Shown in pieces: positions 1 to 11,122 of a stretch of 64,000 nt of DNA. Positions within the stretch are counted from its first letter, which is position 1. Every line of letters begins with the position of its first letter. The DNA lies in NCBI GenBank assembly GCA_033964015.1, contig CM066924.1, positions 7,856,251-7,920,250 on the forward strand. Direction: 5' to 3'. The stretch is from Scolanthus callimorphus. Taxonomy: Eukaryota > Cnidaria > Anthozoa > Actiniaria > Edwardsiidae. Both the position numbers and the translations under genes were made by a program. The notes beneath the pieces were generated by a model, which worked only from the letters and a program-made list of their open reading frames with translations, was not told where the DNA came from and did no database searches.

Positions 1-135
1 CAAAAACACCAACAAATAAAGGCAAGGACATTTTTATTACGCTTGATATTACTTATACAGTTCAGAAGTTTCCACCAGCGTGAGTTTACAGCTGAAAATT
101 GGTCTTAGCATGGCCATCGAACGACCGGCAGGTCC

Positions 136-200
136 AAAATGCATACCAGAAAATGCAGACCGGAAAATGCAGACCGGAAAATGCAGATCGGAAAATGCAA
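136..200. repeat. 14-15 bp tandem repeat, about 4-5 copies
   Basis: The unit GAAAATGCAGACCG is repeated head to tail with small variations (GCATACCA, GCAGACCG, GCAGATCG). It forms the inner part of the left inverted repeat of the surrounding segment; a shorter inverted version is present near 3474-3512. Confidence 0.75.
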
Positions 201-1315
201 ATATATTGTACTGGCCCGATAAGGCCTGATAGATTTTTACATCCCCGATAGATTTTCATATCCCGATATAATGTTTTGAAATAGGCGGCTGTTCATAAAG
301 AGTAGCAGGATGCAAAGAAAAACCCGATGGCCGACATGCAAATTTCGTAGCTTCAAAGCAACAAGTTTAGTTTCCTCGCAAAGCCAATTCTGACTCAGAC
401 TCAAGGATTACAGTTTTATTTTATTTTAGCAAACAATGAGGTGAGCTTCAGGCTGCACTTAACGAAGTTCTGTTGTTCGAACTTTTCTCACATTCGGCAA
501 AAAGTAGCTCCAATGGGGGACAAAAATAAGTAAACACTTGGCTATCCAGGCTGTTCCCCGCTCCCCTGTTCAATGTTGTTTGGTGCGCGCAGCGTTAATT
601 GAAATTGGCATGCTCCAACATTGGAAGGGGGAACGGGGTGTTTACGATACTTTTGTCCGCCGCTGTCTGAGTGAAGTAACGCATGCGCACTAGCCTACTT
701 TAGGCACTTAAAAAATAATACGTGACTGTCTGAAATCACACGCAAATGAGGGCTTATTTGTTGCCCCAAAAGTTTCCCCAAAAAATGGTGTTTAGGAGAA
801 AATTTATTCCTAAACCAGTGCTTTCATGTTATTCAGAACATACAGAACAGTTTTTCAAACGCTTCTGCTCGATTCTTAAAATATTTCTCTAGATGTTTTC
901 TGTCGATGTCATCGTTTTGAACGGGGTGTCTGAGCTAATAGTGTGCGCCAACTGCGAAGCTATTAAAAGCAAAAAATCTTACAACTAGTTTTAACCACGA
1001 GATTCTAGATAAAAGGGAGAGTTTACGATTCTCAATCCGCAGCACGGGGAAGTTTACTTGTTTGTTTGTTTGCTTCTTAACGAGATACAGCACTCTGTCT
1101 GGTACAGAGCCATGTGCCATTGGTAAATGGTTAAGTTGCCGCCATTTGACTTAACCATCAGAAAAGCTTGGTTCTCCAGGATACTTGATTTCAAACTAGG
1201 ATAAAAATATCACTATAGCTTCACTAACACTACTTTATTTGTTCTCAACCAAAAAGGCGAGAGAAAAATACAGTTTTAATGAAGTAAAAAGCGTGGTAAA
1301 CCATTAGCGACAATA
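201..1315. other. Intergenic DNA, one MITE, no gene seen
   Basis: AT-rich sequence with no reading frame resembling a known protein. The only structured part is the short fold-back element at 512-668. Short open frames (for example 935-1120 on the minus strand) have no recognisable content. Confidence 0.6.
512..668. mobile_element. MITE, copy 1 of a 155-bp family
   Basis: Nearly identical over about 155 bp to 2642-2797, in the same orientation. The ends are imperfect inverted repeats: GGGGGACAAAAATAAGTAAA on the left against the complement of TTTACGATACTTTTGTCCGC on the right. The interior also folds (CCCCGCTCCCCTGTTCAATG against CATTGGAAGGGGGAACGGGG). It carries no coding capacity, and a target-site duplication is not obvious. 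Confidence 0.75.
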
Positions 1316-1323
1316 TATAAGAG

Positions 1324-1723
1324 CCCGGGGGGGGGGACTCCCCATATTTTCAGACGGGGATGCTCGTCCTATCCCTTAGGGTATAAAAATGACAGACGTG
1401 CTATCTCTTAGGGGTGTTTAAAATCAGCCCTATCCCTTAGGGGAGTCTCAGACGAATCCTTGCCCAGAAATATAATGGTACTGACACCAGAACCGATATT
1501 TACAAAGGAAACTTGGTTGAAAACCCTAAAAGACTTAAAATTTGCTTTTATTTGTTTTTTGACCTGCCAAATTTGCTGTTTTTTAGGGGTAAATTTGGCG
1601 GTATTTGCTTTCTTTTAGGGGTAAATTTGCTGTTTGCCACACCCATTTTGCTATCCCTTAGGGTCAAATTCAATTTTCCCGACGAGCACCCCCGTCTAAA
1701 ATATTGGGAGTCCCCCCCCCGGG
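1324..1723. mobile_element. 400-bp MITE with 8-bp TSD (hAT-like)
   Basis: Inverted termini begin CCCGGGGGGGGGGACTCCCC and contain ATATTTT-AGACGGGG-TGCTCGTC on the left, mirrored at 1680-1723. The element is flanked by the perfect 8-bp direct repeat TATAAGAG at 1316-1323 and 1724-1731. An 8-bp duplication is the hAT signature, so a non-autonomous hAT origin is likely. The interior repeats the phrase TATCCCTTAGGG or TTTTAGGGGTAAATTTG several times and has no coding function. Confidence 0.85.
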
Positions 1724-1731
1724 TATAAGAG

Positions 1732-2641
1732 GCTAATACTTGTCTTCTTATAATTATGAGCAGCTTAACCATTCAACTTAACCGTAATATTTTTCTTACA
1801 TGCTAAAAAGTAAACAAAGTTCTAACCCTGTATGTCGAATATAGCGCTAGATTGCTAGCCATTTCAAAAGCTTAAACTTTAAAATGTGGATAAAACGAAG
1901 ACATTTTGGCAAGTTTAAATGAATGGTTAAGTCGGTTAAGGGTAATGTGGTGGTGTTTGTTTGACCATATGTATTTGCATATTTGGCGTCTGTTAAAGGC
2001 CCGAGGTAGTCGCGCATGAAAAAAGCATCGAGTCTCTAATTCTCATTGCTTTTGACATCTCAGAAACCTCGATTTTGAAAATTATTTCTTGCTTTCGTGA
2101 GATGTTCCCCATTACAATAACTAAAGTGATAGCCCTAGATTTTTTTGTATTGAAAATTCCAGAAAACTTCGCTGGTAACTCGCCAGTAATTTTGAGACTG
2201 ATTGGCTTTCCTTTCGTCCTATTATTTGTGCAATTTGTCTAAGACTTTAACAATACTTTATAGATTTCAGTTTCGAATATTAAAACATTCTCTTAAAGAA
2301 TGAAATCGGCCAAATGTCTTCAAAACACACCGATGCTCAGGCTATTGCGCTCGTTTGTCAATTTACCGTTAACTTTGCTTGATCCTTCTATCGTGAAATC
2401 ATAGCACAGAGCTCGTTCTTCAGAGAATCTGCTCTATTTTCCTCCTCTATAAGTTGCCGAAATGTATTGTGCTTTCATTATGAGACTCAAATCCACAACT
2501 TTTGCCTATGTTAGCGACATTTTGGGCACAAATGTATCGCGTAATGACGAAAAAATCGGCTCTTGCGCGACACTCTTAGGTCACGTTATACTTGAATAAA
2601 CTGTCATTTTGACGAATGCCAGGTATCGATTTCAGCTCAGA
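1732..2641. other. Intergenic DNA, no feature recognised
   Basis: AT-rich unique-looking sequence. I see no reading frame of interest, no inverted repeat and no RNA gene. Confidence 0.55.
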
Positions 2642-2797
2642 CAATGGGGGACAAAAATAAGTAAACACTTGGCTATCCAGGCTGTTCCCCGCTCCCCTGT
2701 TCAATGTTGTTTGGTGCGCGCAGCGTTAATTGAAATTGGCATGCTCCAACATTGGAAGGGGGAACGGGGTGTTTACGATACTTTTGTCCGCCGCTGT
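2642..2797. mobile_element. MITE, copy 2 of a 155-bp family
   Basis: Second copy of the element at 512-668, with near identity over the whole length, including the GTTTGGTGCGCGCAGCG core. Similarity between the copies ends at both terminal inverted repeats, which defines the unit. The very low divergence suggests recent activity or recent local duplication. Confidence 0.75.
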
Positions 2798-3074
2798 CGG
2801 TCGCCGGCTTATGTTTTGACAGCTCTGCTGTATACCCGATAGATGTTTTGTATCAAAAGCACACCTAAAACAACCGTATTTGTAGTTTTCTGTTAATTAG
2901 CGAAGGGCTAATATAAGCTAAAATAGCGCTAAAAGAATCAAATCGTTTCTTTTCTATGGAAATTCCTGAAATTTGCGTGTAAGATCGTAGATGAAAATGA
3001 ACCACCTTCAGATGTAAAAGATAAAACAACTCTATACATAGTAACTTAACGGCATCGTGACAGTTCAAAATTCT

Positions 3075-3344
3075 TTACACTCGTTTTCAGTCACACGTGC
3101 ACCCTGCAATTTTCGTTTCCGAGTCGCGACTGGTGTTTGGTGGACGTCAACCAAGACTTTCGACCTAGCCACGGGCCCACAAGCTAGCAAAATATTGCCG
3201 ACCGTGCTTTTTAGATTGAATAAAGCTCGGTTGGTCATTTTTTGCCAGCCTTTGGGCCTGTGGCTAGGTTGACGTCCACCAAACACCAGTCGCGACTCGT
3301 AAACGAAAAGCCCAGGGTGCACATGTGACTGAAAACGAGTGTAA
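3075..3344. mobile_element. 270-bp fold-back MITE
   Basis: The two halves are inverted copies of about 95 bp: TTACACTCGTTTTCAGTCAC on the left mirrors GTGACTGAAAACGAGTGTAA on the right, and both contain GAGTCGCGACTGGTGTTTGG and its complement. The loop is short (about 60 bp). The open frames across it on both strands are a by-product of the palindrome. No clear target-site duplication was found. Confidence 0.85.
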
Positions 3345-3524
3345 CTGCATGTATTTCTGCGTTTTACCACAGTTTGTCGGTGTTGTAATATAATTTATGT
3401 GCTAGCCATACCGGCACACAATGTAATAGAACTGTTCTTTTCAGTTCTCAGAGAAAAGAGACTGGTAGAAACTGCATTTTCCGGTTTGCATTTTTCAGTC
3501 TGCATTTTGGACCTGCCGATCGAA

Positions 3525-5411
3525 AGACTCCATTCTACCATTGACAGCGGGATGACAGGGAAAACATTCGTACCTTTGCTCAAGAAGGCTAAAATGTTCG
3601 CTTTTCCTGGTTCATTCTCCAATCTGGTGATTCTTCTTCAGTTTATAAAGTTCTTCACGGGAAATAAGATCTACTTTGCCGTATTTCGAGGCGAAGAAAC
3701 CGAAACGTGCAGAAACGTGAACCATTCCTGCCAAGCAAGTCGGCGACAACAAAGGCCAGTAAAAGTGGAGTACGTGACATAAAAAAAAAACACCTCAATG
3801 AACCAGAGAATTTGTAGATGTAGGCGTGACAAATAACGGTGTCACAAATAAGGGGGTCAAGCAGAGCTGGTCGGTCTCTCTATCATGTCTATGCAAACTT
3901 GCAAAGTGTAGTGATAGAGAGTGCCGCTCTGACAAGTCCAATATCGAAGTAGACTCTGCGCGCCAAGGGAAAACTCAGGTCTCTTGCAATCCTTTAGTCA
4001 TAACTGCACGACGGAGGAGGGATTTATACCGACCTTTCTACCAAGGACCTCCTCAACGCTTGCATCTGTGTTTATTACGTGTAACGATATAACTTAGTAT
4101 AAAGTCAAAGAGTGTAGACAAGAAAAAAGAAAGCCGTATATCACTGTAGGGAACCGGTTACGAACTTCCCGATCGTGTGGCTTCCCGATCGTGTGCTAGT
4201 CAAGTCACGTACGTTTTCTTGTGAATCTTGAAAGAAAAGAAAATATATTATTAAAGAACTCATTAAATGTTTTGTTCATGTTATACGGGCGGACATTTTA
4301 CTCGTTGCTCGCATTTTTTCTCACCCCTGCGGGGCTCGGAAAAATACGTCTGCAACTCGTAAAATATCCTCCTGTATTACATGAAAAAACATCTAATAAG
4401 ATATACTAGTAAGTACCCGTGAAAAATTCACGAACTAAATTTTTACTAAATTTGTACTTTTAAATCAGCTTATAGATGGTGGCATGCCGGTGTGAAATAT
4501 TCGCACTATAGCATACGATGGGAAAGGCGTTTTAAATTAGATCTTTGAAAACAATGTTCCTTCTGAATGGAAATTAGGCAAATGCCACACAATAACCCCC
4601 TAAATATTTCCTAACAAAAGGTGTTGAGGCATTGGTTTCACTGTGGTTTTGGCGCGAAACGGATCGCGCGTGTGTCGGTCGAGATGGTCGTATTTTCGGT
4701 CAAGAAAGAAAAAGGCTGAGCTGTACCACTCGAACTTCAACAACTATTGGTGTTAGATGTAAATAATTGCTTATAATCAAGAGAAGTCCCTCGTCTGGTG
4801 AATAGAAAGGTTTAGGAAGCGCCAGAAAGGTAAACTAAAACTTTTTAGATTCTTGCTGTTTTCAATGGAAAGTTGCTTTGCACTGCTCATCATGTTGGAC
4901 TTTCTTAAAGACTTGTACAACTCGGTCAATTCGAATTCAAGTGTGTGTGATTTAAAAACTTAGCTTAAACAATCTAAGCTTATCAGTGAAACTTGGGAAA
5001 ATCGCTTGTAAAACCTTTTCCAACTAAAACATGCACACTGGAGAGTCTGGAGAGATTTCCTTCCGTTCCATTTTTAGTATAGATTTCGAAAATTTCATAC
5101 ATTTCCTCCTTCCGGTCGGGTTTGGGAGCTTCGTTTTTTCGGCTCGAAATTCTCTGTTTTTAGTATAGATTTCGAAATAAATAGGCTGTCAAAGGACTGT
5201 TGTTTGTGAACTGAGTGTTTGTTTATTTATAAATGGCGCGCCGGGTCTTCGTGCAACGCGCCAAAACCTTTGAATGGGATATATTGTTCACTCTAAACTT
5301 TTTGGAAAAACGACTTTTGCCTGAACATTACTGTGTTATTTGTGAGAGAATCGCGTAGGTTTGGACGTATTTGTTGCTTTCGGCTGCGAGAAATTGTGTA
5401 TTTTTTGGTTT
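3525..5411. other. Intergenic DNA with one small fold-back
   Basis: No gene recognised. A small imperfect palindrome lies at about 4279-4378 (ACATTTTACTCGTTGC against GCAACTCGTAAAATAT). CTTCCCGATCGTGTG is repeated twice near 4166-4195, and TTTTTAGTATAGATTTCGAA occurs twice near 5070 and 5157. None of these is interpreted further. Confidence 0.5.
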
Positions 5412-5588
5412 CTGTGGAAGACTTAAAACGGCGCCTTTGCGAACTCGATCTTCTCGCTTACGAAAACGCTTGAATTGGATCTTCCGTCCACTTTATCCTT
5501 TTCGAATAAAATGTATCCTATAACACAGTTCCCCAAGTTTGCAAGAGAATGGCGTGGTTTTGAAGTTCCGTGGTGCAGCCGTTTTCCC
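5412..5588. repeat. Repeat shared with 56785-56957
   Basis: The phrase GGCGCCTTTGCGAACT, followed by TCTTCTCGCTTA and AAAACGCTTGAAT, is found here and again near 56801-56850, with weaker similarity continuing for about 170 bp through AATGG-GTGGTTT. At 56804 the copy begins with an ATG and is open for about 55 codons; here the frame is broken. It may be a duplicated 5' exon or part of a transposon. Confidence 0.55.
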
Positions 5589-5721
5589 AGGCTGCTGGGC
5601 CAACAGTTTGACCTTGACCCCCCAACATCACGTATTATATATAAGATGTAGAGCACCCTCAAGAAGTAGGGCGTCTTTGTGCCATCGGATTCAACTGTCA
5701 ATATCTTATCTAGAATATCGC

Positions 5722-7235
5722 ACTTAAAGACCTTGCAACAAAAGAGATTGAAGATTCTCTTGTGAATGCGCGCACTCTCGGTCAAACGCAGTTAGAAGAA
5801 TTTGTGGATTATAGACTTTGTTCTTCGACGCAAGAGCAACCAACACCAGATGCACCACCAACACCAGCAAGCTTCAGAGATTCTGTAAAGAAGAACAAAC
5901 CCGCAACATTTGCAAACCTATATGAAGTGAAACCAACATCCATTTGTTCAGTGAAAAACAAGATATTGACCGCAGATATAAGTTTCTTGTGTCGGCTGGT
6001 AACGGCCTATCACGCTGGATGCCAAGTTTATTTGCCAGCCAAAGCACGAGCTGATGCCCGTGCCAGTGTCCCTCGTAGAGATGAACCAAACCCTTAGAAC
6101 AGGCAACAAGTTTTTGTTAGCGGACGTACTAACGTCACTCTAAGAGGGAAAATTGCCTTGGTCATTGATGGTTTCGCTTTGATAGCAGCTATTGGAAAAC
6201 CGGAAAAGGCAAAGACATTTGGAGATTTATCTGACAGTTTCGTCAACGCAGTGGTGCGAAAGGGATCTGGATACACCAGGATTGACGTCCTACCGGCAGC
6301 TGTTCATCAAAGCAACAACCAGGGTTCGACGATCTAAGAACATGACACCTCCTGTCCGCAGGGTTATCGATAGCAGGGACGTACCGTTACCAAACAAGTG
6401 ACATTCTTTCATAGAGCTAGGGAATAACAAGGCAGACTTGGCGCGGTTTCTGTCGGAAGAACTCGTCGCCCGCGCACTTGCTGGCAACATCATAGTCGTT
6501 GCTGGTGGCTGTCTTGCGGAGAATGATGTCCTGTGCTCCGACCCAGGTGTGGACGTTCCCGGTTTAAGGTCAAACCATGAGGAGGCGGAAACACGGATGA
6601 GTACGCCGATCACGTTACTGTGTCTGCTAGAGATACGGACGTCTTGATACTCCTGGTGGCGTATAGCGCAAGAATCATTACCAATTTATGGCTGTGGGCT
6701 GGGACTGCAAAAAAAAGCCTAAGTTCATCCCCCTGTGAAATGTGTCGACACTCCCCAGACGTGCATAGAGGCACTTCTCCCCCTTCCAGGCTAGACAGCC
6801 TGGAAAGTGTTTGCTGAACACTGTGACCTGCTCAAGCCTGTTGGGAAAGGAGTGATTGAAGTTGGTCTGTCGATTGTATGGCACGACAGACAAATCCCTT
6901 GACTTGGCTCGCGTGGAGCTCTTTGGTAAAGTTAGCAATCCGGAACGACTTCCCCCAGCGAGTGACGCATTTAAACAACATGTGCTGAGGTCACATTACC
7001 AGGCCATGGTGTGGCGCAAGGCGCACGTCGCCAAGCCGATTTTGCCAAAACCAGAGGATGGAAATTGCAAGAAAGCTAGTTGGTACCGATTCTTTCTCCC
7101 CTTGATCCTGTACCTAAAGCGTGTTTGGAGATGATGTCTTGTAACTGCACTATTGGGTGCACTACCCTTTGCTGCAAATGTAGGAAATCAAATGTGGTAT
7201 GTGGATGTGTGGATGTAAGAAAACCGGCGGCGAGA
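5722..7235 (+). pseudogene. Decayed copy of multicopy uncharacterised gene family
   Basis: Stretches in different frames belong to one protein family that I recognise as highly multicopy in cnidarian and other metazoan genomes, without an accepted function. In order: an N-terminal part (5722-6060) with VKKNKPATFANLY; a segment around 6140-6230 with ALVIDGFALIAAIGKPEKAK; ARFLSEELVARALAGNIIVV at 6438-6560; NHEEAETRMS and SARDTDVLILLVAY at 6570-6680; LARVELFGKVSNPERLPP and HVLRSHYQAMVWRKAHV at 6856-7040; and a Cys-rich tail (CNCTIGCTTLCCKCRKSN) at 7140-7215. Several frame changes and stops separate the blocks, and the part between 6690 and 6850 is badly eroded. It is not functional as it stands. 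The order and spacing match one ancestral protein of roughly 480 residues. Confidence 0.7.
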
Positions 7236-7239
7236 ACCG

Positions 7240-7726
7240 TTGTATCAACTTGAGTTAGTAAGGCACGGCTATGAACAAAACACGCTGACATGACTTTGCA
7301 TCGTAAAGACATATACTTGTCTTTACATTTTTTCCGCACGCTATATCACAATTAAGGATGTATTCCCAAATAGACATTGCCAGCCCTAATAGAGACCTAA
7401 TTATTTATTTTCGGTTCAATTACAGTGTGCACGAGACTGTTAGGGATATGAGTCACTATAAAAATGCATGAAAAAGAATTGCATGTGAATCGAGTTATCA
7501 CCATTCGAATTAAAATCACCAGGCTCAGACTGAAGCTTCATTTGCTAAATTGCTTTATAGATCTGACCACTTTATAGACAATGCCGTCATCATCCACAGC
7601 TACAAGGAATTGAGCGTAACGTTGGCTTTTTGGTAATAACCAATACTTGACATAAGGGTATTTTCTTACAATGCGTTATCTTTGGTGGACGCCGATAACA
7701 TCTTATAGACTTATGTTTGGAAACTA
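7240..7726. other. Intergenic DNA, no feature recognised
   Basis: AT-rich sequence downstream of the decayed gene. Nothing recognisable on either strand. Confidence 0.5.
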
Positions 7727-8032
7727 TATTTGAAAACAGCGCCCTCGAATGAGTAGAAAAAACGTGTTCCAATCTTAAAACAAGCACCTAACTATTTTAC
7801 CATATATGGATGATGACGTCATCTTTGATGACCGATAAGACCATGTTAATGCTAGAATTGGACTTCGTAACATTGATTTTTTTGAAACAGCGTCCTCGAA
7901 TTAGTAGAAATAGACTTGTTTCAATCTCAAAAAAAAAACTAACTAGTTTACCATATATGGATGATGACGTCAACTTTGATGACCGATAACACCATGTTAA
8001 CACAAGAATTGGGCTTGGCAACATTAGTTTTT
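7727..8032. repeat. Two-copy tandem duplication, about 150-bp unit
   Basis: A unit containing GAAAACAGCGCCCTCGAAT, CCATATATGGATGATGACGT and GATGACCGATAAGACCATGT is repeated immediately as GAAACAGCGTCCTCGAAT, CCATATATGGATGATGACGT and GATGACCGATAACACCATGT. The copies differ by scattered substitutions and a small length change. There is no coding content. Confidence 0.8.
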
Positions 8033-8727
8033 CGAATCAACCAATCAGCCTACAGCAATCAGCACGTGAATATTACATTAGCCCCACACTCCCCTGGGAT
8101 CTATACAATTCCGCCCCCCGTGCTTTTAGTTTGCTGACCTGTATGGGATACACAGATGAAATCACGTGATGATTTGAGCGTTCGTGATTGGTAGATCCTC
8201 TCATTTAAAATTCATGAGTTTGAATTCATGAAACTTGGTTTGAAAACATGAGTGACGTGTCTAGACCAATGGGCACAATATGAAACAAAGCATGTTTAGC
8301 TTTCCCACATGCATTGCTGTTTGCTGTCATATTCAAAACAAATCATGGGATCTAAATGTCAAAAATTACAACATGAAAAAATTACAGAATGAGGGGAAAA
8401 TTAGAAAACAAGCGGAAAATTACAAAACCAGATACAATTCAGTTGTATCGATGTATCGTCCTAGGGAGACCATTTCACGAAATTCTAAATCTAATTTCGC
8501 GGACGCTGTCATCTTGGAAACGTGACGTCACTCTTGCGCTATAAACACACAATCATGTTGGGTTCTTTTGGACACTAAAGCCTCATGGATTTTATTTTTT
8601 TCGTCTGAGTCTCAAAAGGCCAAACAGTCGGGGTCGCTTTTAAAGTTCTTTCTCAGTGAAATAAAATAAATTGTTCAGATGGCTTAGGCGCAGACAGCTT
8701 CATTTAATGTTTTACTTCTTAGATAAT

Positions 8728-8805
8728 TAGCCCTGATGAAGGACAGAATTAAATGTCCGAAATGTTGTTTGATCCTGCTTCTTTTTGGTTTTTGTCTTTA
8801 TTTAA
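8728..8805 (+). mobile_element. 78-bp retro-insertion with hammerhead-like core
   Basis: The paralogous locus at 26104-26150 lacks this stretch. Here it is bounded by a 14-bp direct repeat, ACTTCTTAGATAAT at 8714-8727 and ACTTCTAAGATAAT at 8806-8819 (one mismatch), which has the size of a retroposon target-site duplication. The insert contains CTGATGA (8733-8739), a perfect 5-bp stem GGACA/TGTCC (8741-8745 and 8754-8758) and GAAA (8759-8762), then an AT-rich 3' part. I infer a severely 5'-truncated copy of a larger element, possibly Penelope-like given the related motif at 53.8 kb. Confidence 0.65.
8730..8772 (+). ncRNA. Hammerhead ribozyme-like motif (partial)
   Basis: The order CUGAUGA, stem-loop of 5 bp with an 8-nt loop, GAAA, UGUU matches the conserved core of a hammerhead (CUGANGA - helix II - GAAA - UH). 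There is one extra A between CUGAUGA and helix II. Helix I cannot be formed convincingly, because the insertion is truncated just upstream, so self-cleavage by this copy is doubtful. The motif at 53.8 kb has the same layout and the same extra A. Confidence 0.45.
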
Positions 8806-11122
8806 ACTTCTAAGATAATCGTCGTAACCTGTTAAAAAGTTTTTTTCAAAACACAAAATTGAAATAAAATTCTTGAATATGTATCATTTGTGTCTCCTAT
8901 AGTTTTCATACATCGATTTTCTTCTAACAGTCTCGAGTTTTGTGAGGTTACAAATATGCTCTGACATTTCGCTATCATTTTTTTAACGTTTTCTAAGCCA
9001 ACAGGTGCAGTTATCGAAGAAAGAAAATGGAAAAATATAATCACTTCTTCTAAAATCCGTTGATGAAAATAATTTCAAGAGAGCCTGACTTTCATTAGCA
9101 TCTTTTGCACCGAACAAGTGAAAGCTCTCTTGTGTTCTATTTGTTCTAATCCTCCATCCCCGCATCGCCTAAATGCAGATGGTAACCATCATTTAATTTT
9201 AGCACACTAGGGGTTCTTTATGACAAGGCCATGCATTTGCTTAAGTTATAATTGTCTTTGAAATCGGTGTTTCTTCAAACACAAGACTGCAAATCTTCAA
9301 TTGAAATGTTATATTAAATTCAGCATGATGAGAGAAGTAATAAGCGTCGACAGAAATAATGTGAAAGCAATACAGACTAGGGTATAAAAGAGACTTTAGG
9401 CAGACGTCTATTGACTTCGGTGAAAAATCATTCCTAACTCGAAGTTGAGCTCAGCTGAAAGTGTCGCACAAACGCCACTGAGGCCGCTGGTATATTTAAA
9501 TACTAGCGAGAAGTTGTTTAATACATTAGGCCAGGCCCCATTAGCGTTGGTAAGTGGTGAACATTTCCTGATCAATTTTCTCTTGAACATATTATGTAAC
9601 GGACTGATCCTTTGATATCTCGATTTAACTAAGGAGGTTTCATTATTGTGATGAATGTTTGTTCTGTGATGGCAGTGTCAGTGGTAACTCAAAGTAAAAT
9701 AGCGTTCAGGTATTATATTTTTTCTCAAATTTTGTTTACTTGCAACGCGATTAATGCGAAGAAGACATGTCGAAGCTAGTGTGTGAGAGAGCTATATAGC
9801 CGGGATCTTGGGGGACAGTCCTTCTAATGAAGACTTCCGATTCAGCTCTTCTGAATGTTTTAATCTTTTTCTAACAATAGACTGATCTATCATTATCTCT
9901 CTGTCTTTGTCTTATACAACTTTTTCGCCATCATTTTATGTGCTGAGACCAGACAAAAACCCATGGGGAAAAGGAAATTCCATGACAATTTAAGGAAGCT
10001 GTTGACATGTTGAGGAGGAACGGATGGAAATTTCATGTTATAGCCACTCAGCCAAAACGTTATGATTTTCACATTACTGAGTTGTTTCCTGTTCTTGCAC
10101 ATTCACATTAATTATAAAAATGGTTACAGGTTTTCCTTGAAAATAGTTTGACCACGACTGCGCATGACAAATACATCTTGTTGTTCTACAACGCATGCTC
10201 GAAATATTACGTCACTACAAAGATTTTTCACTATTTGTCAAACTATAAACTAAAAACAAAGAGAGGTCTCCCATTAGATTCTTCGCGGAACGTCCTGGAG
10301 TAAAAAAAACTCATACACGTCCTTAGTTTAATCAATCCTTAAAAAATTATCTTTATTTATAAGTTATTCCTTTTTTCCATAGCCCGCTAGTCCATTTTAT
10401 AAGCTTTCCAACGATATATATAAATTGATATGTTTTGGTTAAACTAAGGAGGTGTATGATTGCTTTTCCACGACGTGTCGTGAAGACTCTCAGTAACCTT
10501 AAACCAAACATTTGTAAAACTATCAAGTAAAATTGTCTCGTAACTCTAGTTGAATAGCTGTGCTAGTCGGTATTGACTCATTTTCTAAGTATGTCAGAGG
10601 GTCAATTACCAAAAGGTAATTTTTCAGGTTTTTCACTGCTGTGTGTTAGCGCAGGGTTTATTATAGGTTTATCTACGTTTTACTGTTATACGGATTAATT
10701 TCGAGATTTGTGGGACTCGATTCATGCGAAACATAAAAAAGGTGAAGCGCGTTGTCATTGCCACACTTTCTGAGTACTCTACAGGCCCGATTGCTAAAAC
10801 ATGGGCAAAAGCTACCGGATGAACGTCTGTTGTATGTGTGCAGCGAGTTGAGATGTAGTTAACTACCGTCTTTTGGGTTAATTTAGGGCAAACCAGATTT
10901 TGGGGTCTTGCAAAGCACTGTTTAATTACTGCACATCTGACCTTGTCGAAGCTACAGAAGCTCGTAGGAATTTGACTCATTTTCTGAGTATTCTACAGAC
11001 CCGATTGTCAAACTGTAGGAAAACTATATTTGATTGTTACCTGTTTTGTGTTGGCAAAGGGTTTATTAAAAGTCTCACTGGAAAAATCGGTCCTTCTTGT
11101 AACTATGTAAACAGTTTGTAAA

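Larger units (their letters stand above)
117..3524. mobile_element. 3.4 kb segment bounded by inverted repeats
   Basis: A motif around CGGCAGGTCCAAAATGCA at 117-200 returns in inverted orientation at 3468-3524, and both arms continue into GAAAATGCAG repeats. The arms are imperfect and only about 55-80 bp, and I see no convincing target-site duplication. The interior has no transposase-like reading frame; it holds at least four smaller fold-back elements. It may be a non-autonomous DNA transposon with later insertions, or two solo copies of the same terminal repeat in opposite orientation. Confidence 0.4.
8033..11075. repeat. Mosaic dispersed repeat, copy A
   Basis: Most of 8500-11075 is paralogous to other parts of the window: 8520-8720 to 21680-21815 and 25980-26115; 8800-9786 to 26130-27025; 9787-9900 to 30180-30310; 9950-10330 to 36620-37010; 10661-11075 to 37150-37350. 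A palindromic stretch at about 10300-10500 (CGTCCTTAGTTTA against TAAACTAAGGAGG) resembles the ends of the large inverted repeat at 32.8-37.1 kb. No coding region is visible. This copy provides the empty-site reference for the 27.0-30.2 kb insertion and is the host for the CACTA-like element at its right end. Confidence 0.7.

Noticed and set aside
3065..3370. 101-codon and 71-codon open frames on both strands
   Set aside because: They lie entirely inside a fold-back MITE, where openness on one strand is mirrored on the other.
8714..8819. Calling the 8.7 kb motif an active ribozyme
   Set aside because: Helix I cannot be formed because the insertion is truncated just upstream of the core, so it is reported only as hammerhead-like.
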